A DNA stretch of 64,000 bases from Laburnicola sp. R22_1 (lineage: Eukaryota > Ascomycota > Dothideomycetes > Pleosporales > Didymosphaeriaceae), in the NCBI GenBank assembly GCA_014281115.1, contig JACONQ010000006.1:2170001-2234000 (forward strand), read 5' to 3'. Below the pieces are notes generated by a model that did no database searches, was not told the DNA's origin, and saw nothing but the letters and a program-made list of their open reading frames with translations. The position numbers and the translations under genes are program-made. Positions 33,628-44,103 of this stretch are shown here, piece by piece (position 1 is the stretch's first letter; every line of letters starts with the position of its first letter).

Positions 33628-33967
33628 TCTGATGGTGGAAAGTGGGTAGTATCGCAACAAAGCAAGCGACCAGCGGACTGCAATGCCATGGCCCGTCAAA
33701 GCCACTTCAGATTGTCGGACAAGGCTAACCCCAAATTCAATGTCGCCTTTCTCGCCCCACACTAGCGCACACTAGCCAGATCGCCATGGTGGGGTAAAGC
33801 TCCAACATGATACCAGCGGGGTAGCTTCATGGAAGGAATTTTGGCATGTAGATGGCCCAAGCTAACCAAATCGCAGTGCAAATTGACCTTGGAGCTCGGG
33901 GAGGGCGATGTAAGGCACGCCTAGGGGTTCGTTGTACCCACGACTTACACCACCTCAATCCTTCAAG

Positions 33968-35019
33968 ATGACTTCAACCGTTATTGTAGCACAAGCAGGA
34001 CCACCGTCTCCACCGCCCGAAAGAACAGTTGTCCTGGTTCACGCACTCTCGGCTGGTCATTTCACGCTTCCGGAATATCAATTCGTCCATCCGGTATCTA
34101 GAGACGCTCGAAAGACAGTCCCTTCTCTAGCATTTCTAATTCAACATCAAGACGTGCTGACGGGCAAATGGACGCGTATCGTATTTGACTTGGGCTTGAG
34201 ACGGGACATCAAAAGATATGCACTGCCAATACAGAAGCATACGCAGACGCGACAACCAATGACCACGGACCCGGACGTGGTGAAAAGCCTTGCACTAGGG
34301 GGCCTAACCCCAGACGACATAGACTATGTTCTATACTCACACGTATGTCAAGAATCATATTGAAACCTTGACGGCGATTGACAGATCACGCACAGGTTCA
34401 TTGGGATCATATTGGCGAACCACGGGACTTTCCGTCTTCTACTTTCTTAGTAGGACATGGCGCTTTTGCCCTTTTGAATGGCACACCATCAGCCCTACGT
34501 GGCGGACATTCTTTCTTCGAGAGCGACCTCCTCCCCGAGGGGCGTACGATTGAACTATCACAGCCTACAGACCCCTCAGAGAACATACGCCCAACAGCCG
34601 AACTGCAACGACTAGGAAACATCAATCTATTCCAGACATGGAAACCTCACAAACACCTCCCACATACACTTGACATCTTCAACGACGGCTCCCTGCTCAT
34701 TGTGGACGCACCTGGTCACCTACCCGGCCATGTGAATGTTCTTGCACGGGTTTCTGAGACGCAGCAGGTCTATCTAGGAGGCGACGCATGCCACGACAGA
34801 AGATTGCTAACCCGCGAAAAGCAAATTGGGGAGTGGAATGATGCTCAAGGCCACATATGCTGTATCCATGCGGATAGAAAAGGTGCCGAAAAGACGATAG
34901 AGCGGATCAAAAAGTTGGAGGAGGAAGGCGTAGAGATTATCTTCGCACATGATGTGGAATGGGAGAATGCGCCTGCCAACAAAGCACGTTTCTTTGGCGC
35001 AAGAGGTGTTAGTGATTGA
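33968..35019 (+). CDS. Metallo-beta-lactamase-fold hydrolase, lactonase-like (copy B)
   Basis: Exons 33968-34342 and 34396-35019 give 332 aa. The intron (GTATGT...GCACAG) falls inside the zinc motif, which reads HVHWDH at residues 125-130 only after splicing. It shares many blocks with copy A at 23265-24284: GHFTLPEYQFVHP versus GHLTLPESLFVTP, VFDLGLRRDIKRY versus IFDLGLKRDVSGY, DAPGHLPGHVNVLAR versus DAPGHLHGHVNILAR, and LGGDACHDRRLL versus LGGDCCHDKRIL. Copy A lacks the intron. Late ligand region: FAHDVEWENAPANKARFFG. Function as for copy A, a probable lactone or ester hydrolase; the two may act on different pathway intermediates. Confidence 0.88.
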
Positions 35020-35396
35020 TAGGCGGCACACCATGCAATACTCAGCCTTGTCTAGTCTATCCTACAACATTGCAAGGCTCATGTGGAAAATCATGCAAAA
35101 TCTTCGCGTCTTCACACCAACTTACCTTGTCTCCAACACCCGACAAATCCTGAAACAGATGCAGGAAACGAATGTTGGCACGGCTTCCGACTTCCCCGCG
35201 TTGCTGTTGGAGAAATGTGGGGCTATATTCCACGAATCAGCAGCGACAATTCCCCCCCATCACAAGCCGAGCTCGACCCCTCTCATGTGCAACCACCCGG
35301 CACAACCACAATCAAGACCTCCACCCAAAGCCATTCGGCCTAGTCCTAATCTAGACGGCTTCCGTTTAGCTACGCTTCGAATCTCGAGCCTTAACG

Positions 35397-36295
35397 ATGT
35401 CATCCCAGCACCAACTTCAGCAGCCCCCTGCGTATTCGATACTCTCATCACCACCAGACATGTCTCTCACACCAGAACAACAGTCCTTGAAGGAGCGCTT
35501 CGACGCAACTCTCGGCCCAGACGCTTTTGATGAATCATGGTTGCGTCTCCTCAAACACAGTCCGGAAATGTTCGCCGCCTCCTTACGCATGACGGCCGTG
35601 CCAAAAAGAAAGGCACATCTCAGTCCCAAAATCCAGTCCTTCATCTCTCTTGCTGTGGCCGCAGCAGGTACGCATCTACACGTTCCCAATATACAACGCC
35701 ATATCAAACAAGCCCTGTCAAATGGTGCAACTAAGCAAGAGATTGTCGAAGTCTTATGTTTAACGAGCACGTTGGGCATCCATGCTTGCAACATCGGAGT
35801 ACCACTTCTAGTGGAAGTGTTGAAAGAGGAGGGGAGAGAGGTGCAGAGCGGCATGGAGGGCATGAACAAGGAGCAGTGGGGTTTGAAAGAAGAGTTTGAG
35901 AAGAAGAGAGGCTATTGGCATGCTTTTTGGGAGGATTTCTTGAGGCTGAGCCCTGAGTTTTTTGGAGCTTATGTGGAGTTCTCGTCGGTACCGTGGACGA
36001 ACGAGGGTGGGGGAGGAGTACTAGAACCGAAGGTAAGCGATATGCCCTGTTCTTCCATAATACAGTTGGGGGAGGACTAACATGACGGCAGGTCAAGGAG
36101 TTGATATATTGCGCATTCGACGCCGCAGCAACACATCTGTACCAACCGGGCTTGAAGCTGCATATGAAAAATGTGCTCAAGTACGGTGGGACGCCCGAAG
36201 AGATTATGGAAGTCCTAGAGTTGGCGACATTGCTGAGTATCAGTACAATGGACGTCGCCCTGCCCATCTTGGAAAAGGAGTTGGCGAGTCAATAG
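35397..36295 (+). CDS. Two-domain carboxymuconolactone decarboxylase-like protein
   Basis: Exons 35397-36032 and 36092-36295 give 279 aa; an alternative start is the ATG at 35460 (MSLTPEQQ). Two tandem CMD/AhpD-like half-units can be aligned by eye: LSPKIQSFISLAVAAAGTHL with GATKQEIVEVLCLTSTLGIH in the first, and LEPKVKELIYCAFDAAATHL with GTPEEIMEVLELATLLSIS in the second. The CxxC pair of peroxidase-type AhpD proteins is absent (HLHVPN and HLYQPG instead), so a disulfide-reductase role is unlikely. A charged linker KEEFEKKRGYWHAFWEDFL separates the halves. Together with copy A of the dehydrogenase and lactonase B it forms the core of the cluster. Reaction unknown. Confidence 0.82.
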
Positions 36296-36396
36296 GCAGC
36301 TACTGCACTTAAACAGCAAGTCAAGAATTGGCGCTGGCATTCCTTCGACAAAATAGTGGCTTCTAGTGTGTCTACTAATTACCAAGGAAAGAACTA

Positions 36397-37425
36397 TCAT
36401 TTCCTCTCGCTTTCGTTCAACCACTTATACACCACCCTCGCATCCTTGTCTTTGTACCTCTCGTCGCTCATTGCTTCACCGAATGCCTCCAGCGTGGGCT
36501 TGTCCAAAATCGTGCGCGCGCCCACCATCTCTCCAAGTTCACTTCCCATCTTCAACACTTTTGCACATAGCTCGATCCGGAATCCCCCTTCGTAATCCCT
36601 CGAGCTCGGCACATTTGGCTGAATCCCTGGTACGGGATTTGCTTTGGATGTCACCCAACATTGTCCGCCAGACACATTGATAACGTCTGTGAGGAGCGCC
36701 ATATCCAAGCCCATCTTTGCGCCTATATTCAACGCTTCCGATGCAGCGAGCGAGGTTATAGCCGAGAGATAGTTGTTGATCACCTTGAACGCTGTGCCAG
36801 CGCCCACATCTCCGCACAAGAACACAGCGTCGGCTTTCCCCATATGTGAGAGGTACAACTTCACCGTTGGAAATATATGTTTCTTATTCGTCCCTACCAT
36901 GAACGTCAACGACCCATCCTGCGCGCCCATCGGTCCTCCCGAAACAGGCGCGTCCACGAACGTCAATTTCTCTGCCACGCTTGACTCGTTCGCCCTCTTT
37001 GCAACCTCCAATATCGTCGCCGTCTCAATCGTCCCACATTCCATGATCAACTTCTTCCCCGCGCCATCTCCAATCGCTTTTTCTGCTCCGGAAATCACGC
37101 CGCTCTCGGGGTTTAGATATACGTCTTTCACGGCAGCGGAGCCGGGCAGCATGGTTATGATTGTGTTTGCGCGTTGTATAGCGTCGAAGCCGTTTTGGAC
37201 GGTTTCGACAGGGCCGAAGTTCGAGGTCTCGGAGTGGAATTTTGAGAGGGCGTTGGGGACGACGTCGCAGATAAGGAGGGTGTGAGAGGAAGGGAGGCCT
37301 TTCCGAAGGTTGAGGGCCATAGGGTAGCCCATTACGCCAAGGCCTGGGAATCATCAGCATGTTTTGGGGCGTTGTGCATGCTGTGACCTACCTATGAAGG
37401 CTACAGTTTTGTCTGGAGACGACAT
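36397..37425 (-). CDS. 3-hydroxyisobutyrate dehydrogenase-like NAD-binding oxidoreductase (copy B)
   Basis: Exons 37425-37392 and 37343-36397 give 326 aa. The first exon encodes MSSPDKTVAFIG and the intron (GTAGGT...CCCAG) splits the Rossmann loop, restoring AFIGLGVMGYPMALNL. Other signatures: IMECGTIETATILEVAK, FVDAPVSGGPMGAQDGSLTF, and catalytic Lys in GAGTAFKVINNYLSAITSL. The C-terminus RVVYKWLNESE parallels RVVYRYLGGNE of copy A, so the two are paralogues, yet their introns fall at different places (within the nucleotide loop here, about 60 residues later in copy A). That argues against a very recent tandem duplication. Confidence 0.87.
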
Positions 37426-38019
37426 GGTCGTAGAAATTGTGCAACTAAAGTGCAACACGACGCCAGTGAAAGGTGTTCCGCTAATAAAACTGCTTCTCCA
37501 GTTGCGACAGGACCTCAAATTTCTCAGTATGGTGGAAGTCGTGGCAGCTTAGTTCCGCGAGCCATTTGGAGGCAGCACGATCCTCATTTGGTGTTTCGTC
37601 TCATTGAACATGGATCCTCGCACGAAGCCCCTCATTTCCCGACCCCGCATTCTCCAACCTTCTCCACATACTACATTGCGGAGATTCGTACCATCAACCA
37701 ATCAACCGTATGTGAAAAAGCACACGCGAAGCGCAGGAATAGCTACGACATGACTGCCAACTTGCCTTTGGAGAAGCGGAGAAACGTGCAATGGCTTCTG
37801 CATCTCTCGACGACTGTGCAAGATGACGGAGTGAGACACTACGTGTGTACTCCAGACTTCGCCCCGCATCTCACTCGCGAGGACGGTTGTACAGGCCGGG
37901 CGTTCGCATAGATCAGAGGTAGCACACCAACGTCAAGGACCGAACAACATGGCAACGTCGCATAGCATCCATCGCCGGTTTTCATCTCATTCTCACAGTC
38001 CTCCAGTAAATAGATCAAC
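37426..38019. other. Intergenic region
   Basis: A 153-codon open frame (37450-37911) crosses it but has no motif and no family resemblance. Probably the shared promoter of dehydrogenase copy B and the transporter remnant. Confidence 0.5.
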
Positions 38020-38601
38020 ATGACCACCATATCAGGTATAGATGAGAAGGATGTGTTATCTATAAACGCCGACGCGAAAGACGCACAAATCCATCGCGAG
38101 TATCTTCAGCAAGATGAGTCGCCCGCAGACCTCGAGGCTAACAAGAAAGAAGCTGCGCTAGTAAAGAAATTGGATTGCTTCGTTGCGCCGGTCATGATGC
38201 TGCTCACGTTGATATCGTATCTGGATAGAGGGAATATCGGCTTCGCAGCGAGTCAAGGTATGACGGAGGACATTCATTTGAAGGGGAGCCAGTTGAATGT
38301 AAGAGGAGCTTGCCTCTATCTTAAAAGCCGGTGCTGATGAACCTAGACTGCAGTGTCTGTCTTCTACATTTTTTACATCCTTGCTGACGTACGATCCGCG
38401 CATTCTTCCATCGCTCGAGCAGATCATTGATATGGAGAGTAGTTCCCCACCTCGCTCCTCGTAAAACGACTTCAATTCAATCGTGTCATTCCCGCTATTA
38501 CTTTCTGCTGGGGAATCGTATGCCTGTGCACCGGATTTGTGCAGTCGTTTGGCGGCCTGCTCACCGAGAGCCGGATTTCAGGTACTAGATCTAGTGTGTA
38601 G
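38020..38601 (+). pseudogene. Truncated MFS transporter (allantoate permease-like, ACS family)
   Basis: Three spliced segments, 38020-38298, 38347-38388 and 38443-38601, encode only the first part of an MFS transporter of the anion:cation symporter type. Visible: charged N-terminus ending KKLDCFVAPVMMLLTLISYL, the family motif DRGNIGFAAS after helix 1, helix 2 TAVSVFYIFYILAD, LLVKRLQFNRVIPAITFCWG and TGFVQSFGGLL. The frame then runs into a stop at 38599-38601, where relatives continue with about 330 more residues and nine more helices. Downstream sequence contains no recognisable continuation in any frame. The introns are well formed, so the loss looks like deletion or replacement of the 3' part. 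Probably once the uptake protein of the neighbouring catabolic cluster. Confidence 0.72.
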
Positions 38602-40890
38602 CGAACGTCTTCTCGCGTGAAACCACCGATTCTTCGCGGAGATCGATCTAGTGGTTCTTTAAGCCTTTCTGTTGATCGACCTGAACACTTTGATGCGCGT
38701 ACCCCCGTTCCCGTTGTGGTATTTCCGAAGCATGCACAACGCGGAGAATAAAGATCACGACTAGGGTAGAAGGTATCCAGATGGCAACTGATCTTCGCCT
38801 ACCGTGGTGATGGTGTTGCGCATGCAAGCTAAAGTTACCTTTATAACATGCAACATGTCTGCTTTGCGCTGGTCGGCATAGCTCAGAGGTATAGCTTAGG
38901 TATGCGGGCCTCCCGTGTCCGTCAAAGATGCACGATATCCCATATTGGCAAATCGGCTGCTTGATGTTCAGGGAATGCCATAAGCAAGACCATTTTCTAT
39001 TAAGAGTCCTCGATGCGGTGCTTTGGGATCCTTTTGATGGCTGTGATGGTCTGGGAAGATGTAGGTATCGGATCTCATAGCTGTTGTGGTGCAACTTGAA
39101 ACTGATGGTTTCATTGTATCCCAGTAATCGACTTTGATTGAGCATGTTCATGATTCTGATTGGACTTTCCCTGGTGACGAACACTGTCGTTTCATCAGAA
39201 GAGTAGTTCGGGTACAAGGAAAATGAATAACAGAGTCCCTGGTTGTCTTCTTGCTGGATGGCAGGGTTGGTAGTGTTAGTCAGAAGTAGTAGTAAGTGAA
39301 GCGCCCTAGCAAGTGTTGCGACGCTGAACGTTATTCCCGTCTATGCGATGTCGCTTTTGTTACTCATTCGGAGTCATGGTGGCTAGCCACTCGCTCATTC
39401 CAGGTACTTCTGTGGTAGTTACCTAGGTACGTTGATCAAGCGCACTTCCGGAAGGTAATAACACGACTCGAGGGCTCTCTAGTCCAGCCACCGTTATGGT
39501 CCACGCTGCACGCCGCACGGTGTCGCATCTATATTCCTCTCGCACATCGTTTTGAAACCTCTCTTTCTCCAAGAATAAAGCTTAGCATGTCGCCTACACA
39601 ATCCCAGTCGCTGTACTCTCTTTAGTAAAGATCTGCGATGTGTCTGTCGCCAGTTTCATTTTCCTCGGAGGATAGAGTAACCGAAAGCCAATCAATCTGG
39701 CATAATTATCAGCGAAGAGCCGAAAGTAGCGTGCTGTCAGATGCGCTCCGCCCGTCATCGTATACTCATCGTAATCGCACGCAACCCGCGATCAGTATAA
39801 AATACGACTTCGGCCGTGGGATTCTTTCTGGACATTCACCGGTGGCGCAATATGTTTGCGAGAAATGGAGTTCATCCTTGGACGAACCGAACTGTGCAGA
39901 GCAGGATCAGAGCTTGCTCTTCTTGATGAGTCTGGGGTTGCAGATCAGGCTACCGGATTATTCACACCGTAAGAATTTTACGGGCGGTGGGAGACGGCGT
40001 GGTGGGTGGAGACGCCAGTTATTAAGCGAGGGTCAGTGGCTCAACGACGCCTAACAACTGCCCAACATTTGGGATGGATCGGAGGAGCCGTGAACCTGCA
40101 CGGAACAGCGGGAAAAATTAGAAACAAGTATGTCGCAAGATGTTGCTGGGGGTTCACTGATGCAGTGAGCGAGAAATCGTCGCGTTGATGGTCATTCCGC
40201 TTCAATCATTGGTGCGATTATTACGGTAACAACTTCACAGGCGGGCCAGAATGTATCCGGGTATCCGGGTGTGTAGAGCTAAGACTGAATGCCGTGAGTA
40301 GTCTATGGTCCATGGTCTCTAGGAATAAGAACCGAAGCAGGAGATTGGAGAGACGTCGATGAACTCCATCCCAGTTGAGACGCCAAGGTGACCGGATCGC
40401 ATATCCCTACTGACCATCATCTGCCAGCCCGATGGGACGATCCGGGTATTAGATTTAGTTCCTTGGCACTTAAACCGACACATCTCCGCCTGCTCCGCAT
40501 CAGGAGTCGACGCGTAGAAGCAATCGAAGAAATTTCCATCCTCGTGTCAGGTTTCAAGCTGGATTAGTACCACCGGGGTAATTTGCATGAACAAGGGGTA
40601 AGATGGTTCGAAAGGCCCGTGTGCCGAAACACTGGAGAGAGGAGCAAACCTTGTTGCTCCTCAGCTCTTTAGAACGGAAGGCCTGCGCGTAACTGAGCGT
40701 AATTGTACCCAGGTATGTACTGTAGCTAGACTACACTCCTGGACCAGAGCACATAGGGGTTTTCCCATGACCCGAGCTTTATCACATCCCATTGAATGCG
40801 AGACGTTGGATACTGAGATCGTCATATGAACGACAGAAACTGGTAAAAATCTTCTCTCAATAGCCCCTCCGCTGGGTGAGTCCAGAAGCG
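38602..40890. other. Gene-poor region
   Basis: About 2.3 kb without a gene I can support. The longest open frames (38648-39217 on -, 39638-40054 on +) have no family motifs, signal peptides or convincing introns. A TACCTAGGTA palindrome recurs near 39420. Base composition is like normal genes, so it is not RIP-mutated; it may be the decayed remains of the transporter end and other genes. Confidence 0.5.
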
Positions 40891-42218
40891 ATGGTAGGTT
40901 TCAACTCCTCCCCATCTCACTGGTATTTCGACGACTGACGGCTTGACAGAGCGGTATTATCGATACATCGGGTTCGGTAAGCTTGAGACACTGCCTCATT
41001 CCAATCCGAATAACCTGACGATTGGAAGTTCCCACCTGGCTTTCTGGAAGAGAGCCGAGGGGCACAAATCATCGGCGGAAATGCCGCAGTTCAAATTATC
41101 GGCACACTCGTCTTCTTAGCACGCGTATACTCCCGGCTCGTCTTCACTCGCAACTGGAAGAGCGAAGACTGGGCTCTGGTGTCTGCTTGGGTCAGTGACA
41201 CCGTGGTGTTCTCGTCGTCGTCGCTAATGCGGAACAGCTCGTCGCAACCGCGTACTCCATCTGTCAATACGTTCAGGTAGCTTACGGATCGGGACGGCAT
41301 CTGGCTGCTGTTCCGCGGGAGAATGCTGTCACCTCGCAAAAATTCGCATTCATCGCGCAGATATGTGCCATCATCGCCATACCATTACCCAAAGTTAGCG
41401 TGTGTCTACTTTATCTGCGCATCTTCTATACGGACGTACCCGGTCGACGCCTCATCTACGCTCTTCTGGTCACCCTGGCAATGACAATCTTTCCGTTCGT
41501 TATTGAAACCTTCCTCTCCTGCAAACCGTTAAGGTTGTACTGGGAGGAGTTCCGGCCCGCGGACAAATGTCTCGATGACAGTTACGCAATCTTCATCCAT
41601 GGAAGCGTTAACTTGGCTGTTGATATTGCGTTGATGGGTATTCTCATTCCACGCATACTCAAATTGAAGCTAAACACGCGGCAAAAAAGTGTACTAGTTG
41701 GCATTGTGTTGCTTGGATCAGTGGCTGTTGTTGCAGGCATCGCACGACAGGTCCGCGTCGGCACGACGTTAAGCAAGTACAAGACAGGTGGAGGACAATT
41801 CGATCCGCCGTGGGATATGTTTGATGTCTCCATCTGGACGTCGACGGAAATCTACGTTACGCTCAGCTGTGCCGCAGCGCCGGGTCTGAAACCGCTTGTG
41901 AGAAAACTGCTACCCAAGCTGCTGGGAACGACACTGGCTACTCGCAGTCGGACAACTGGCGGACACACCTACCCTATGGAGCTGAACTCCAAGGTGAAGC
42001 GCTCGATGCTGGGAACAAGCCGGACGGAGCACAATAGCGCGAGCACGACGAATCTGACATATATGCCACATGGGCCGTACGCGGAGATTCGCAGCACGGG
42101 CAGACAACCGGACGAGGAAAGCTTGGATGGGAAGAGCGATGTGGAGCCGACTCCGATGAAGCCTAAGGATGGAATTTTACGGAATACCATAGTGGTGATC
42201 AAGACAGTGCAGCTGTAG
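40891..42218 (+). CDS. Pth11-like seven-helix membrane protein (fungal rhodopsin-domain family)
   Basis: Spliced from 40891-40893 (only the ATG), 40950-40976, 41029-41190 and 41238-42218, giving 390 aa; all junctions have GT-AG borders and branch-like CTGAC or CTAAT boxes. The product starts MSGIIDTSGSFPPGFLEES, then helices QIIGGNAAVQIIGTLVFLAR, the family motif RNWKSEDWALVSAW, VATAYSICQYVQVAYGSGRH, FAFIAQICAIIAIPLPKVSV-CLLYLRIF, YALLVTLAMTIFPFVIETFL with CKPLRLYW, FIHGSVNLAVDIALMGILI and KSVLVGIVLLGSVAVVAGIA, and a Ser/Thr-rich cytosolic tail. No CFEM domain is visible. Members related to Magnaporthe Pth11 are putative G-protein-coupled receptors; most are uncharacterised. The 5' exons were deduced by eye and are the least certain part. 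Confidence 0.8.
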
Positions 42219-42410
42219 GGCAGGCCGAACGTGTATCTACCCAGCAAGGGCGAGTAGCAACAATAGAAGGGCATTGCTATAATTGTGCTCGGTATCCCGA
42301 CGTTATTGTGGTCCCTGATAGATGAATCTGGCGCCGGCTGTGAGGAGGACCTGGGAAGGGACAATCGCTATATTTTTTTTAGCTTTTTCTTTTAATAAAT
42401 ATAGTATGTG

Positions 42411-43035
42411 GTGTTAATTTAATCTACTTAGGGGTAAGATAATAAAAGCTTTTATTTTAAATAATATAATAAATAAAAGCAGAGCCTTCTACTTACTAGT
42501 AAACTATAAAAAGATTTTTTTATTAACTTGAAGTATATTAAAAAAGTAATAGTTTTTATCTAAAGTATGTAGAGCATATTTAAGCGCTCTATAAGTGTAT
42601 TAGTTATAAAAGTAATTACTAAACTTAATTATTTTTTTATAAATTAATTATTGTACCTTTTACACTCTTTTTATTTACTAAGTAAGGGGCTCTACTTTTT
42701 TATTATTATTAAAGATAAAAGTCTTTATTATTCTATGCCTAGGTAGTTAATTTAATGCTATATAAGTTAATTATAAAAAAAGCCCGAGTATTTAGTGCTA
42801 CTTTATCTAGTTCAATTATAAGTTTAAATAGCTTTCCCTAATAGCGTTATACTGTATACTAAATTGAAAGGTCTGCGATGTTTCTCTTCCTAATATTATA
42901 AGTTTAGTGTACGTATTTTTTATAACTACCTTTTACGCTTTTGTTATTTACTAAACAGGGGGCTCTACTTTTTTTATTATATTATTTAAGATAAAAGCCT
43001 TTGTTGTCCTACCCCTAGGTAGATTAATTTAACAC
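42411..43035. mobile_element. RIP-mutated inverted-repeat element
   Basis: An AT-rich island (mostly A and T over about 650 bp) bounded by inverted repeats of about 100 bp: left GTGTTAATTTAATCTACTTAGG and onwards; right end the reverse complement (GTGTTAAATTAATCTACCTAGG). A third, direct copy of the right-hand unit lies inside at about 42652-42770. No open frame. Looks like a non-autonomous DNA element with an internal duplication, decayed by C-to-T changes. Confidence 0.6.
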
Positions 43036-43944
43036 ACTATAAGTTTAGTATTAAAATTAAACATATGTCGAGCACCTTGCGGTAACAAGACCCCAGGAAG
43101 AGGGAAGGTGTGACCTAGTGCCACTGCTGGTCCGCCATTCCATCGTCATTTATCGCCATGCTCTACTCGTTACTCTGCCGCTATTGCGAAGCAGTAACGC
43201 GCTGTGCGCCCGGTGCTGGTCTGGATACTTGTGCCTCCTGTCAACAGTACAGCGTCCTTCTCGAGATCGCCTTCGAATTTCCACGGCTACGTATTTAAGG
43301 TACTCCCGCTTCCTGGCTGGCCCTGGTCTCTCCTAAGTTCTCCAGCGACTGCCACCGTCATGTTTATATAAAGGACGATCTGCTACTGGGCTGATGCTCT
43401 GTACAAGCGAAAGCTTGTCCGCGTTGGGCCCACCTTCACTGTCCGCGAGTGGGAAAGGAACGTCGCGTGATGTCCCATCTCCCCACCGCTGTCGCGCCAA
43501 GATTTCATTTACTGCTCCCACCCTGTTCTTCGTCTAGGATCAACTCTGAGGACGAGGAGGAGAAGAATAGCGTCACATTGCTTAAATATCCGTCACGCCG
43601 AAAGCCATTCCCGAAGCTTGAACGTCGCCGAACAAAGTTCAAATTCATCCATGCCCACGGCTGCAGACCGATTGCAGACCTAAAGGCGCAGCTCTGAATC
43701 AAGAGGACGTAGGGGATACTGGAATGCAGCTGGCAATTACACAGCAAGCTGGAAGCAACTACCAGACACAGCAAACAGGAAGCAACTACGAGACACAACA
43801 AGCAGGAAGCGACCACAAGACATATCAAGCAGATACGCATCCATAATACAACAATCAATTACCAGCGTAAGGTATTAAAGTCGCTCAGCCGCCTCAAGCT
43901 GCCTGTTAAATCATCACAGCATCTTATTCAAGTCTACTAGCACG
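43036..43944. other. Region with possible gene remnant and 27-nt tandem repeats
   Basis: An open frame at 43449-43697 (ending RRTKFKFIHAHGCRPIADLKAQL) and, in another frame, repeats encoding Q-rich TQQ(A/T)GSNY units can be read, but no complete gene can be assembled. Possibly a degraded gene. Confidence 0.4.
43739..43846 (+). repeat. 27-nt tandem repeat, about four units
   Basis: Units begin ACACAGCAAGCTGGAAGCAA at 43739, 43766 and 43793, with a degenerate fourth at 43820. Because the period is a multiple of three it keeps an open frame (TQQ-GSNY-type units), ending in a stop at 43844-43846. Confidence 0.75.
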
Positions 43945-44103
43945 ATGTCGAGCAATACCGAAGACGAAAAGCAAAAACGTAGCACGGTTTCTCGTTCTCC
44001 GACACCTCCTGCGACGGGTGACTCTGCTGAGATTAATCCTAATCCCCGTTCCAGGTCCAAATAATCTCTCGAAACAACCATAGCGAGATTACTCGAAGAT
44101 GAT

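Noticed and set aside
38885..38960. tRNA-like A-box (TAGCTCAGAGGT)
   Set aside because: No B-box or acceptor-stem pairing follows within tRNA distance.
38648..39217. 189-codon minus-strand open frame as the missing end of the transporter or a new gene
   Set aside because: No transmembrane pattern and opposite strand; no motif.
39638..40054. 138-codon open frame with ATG
   Set aside because: No domain, repeat, signal peptide or conserved look; composition like noncoding sequence around it.
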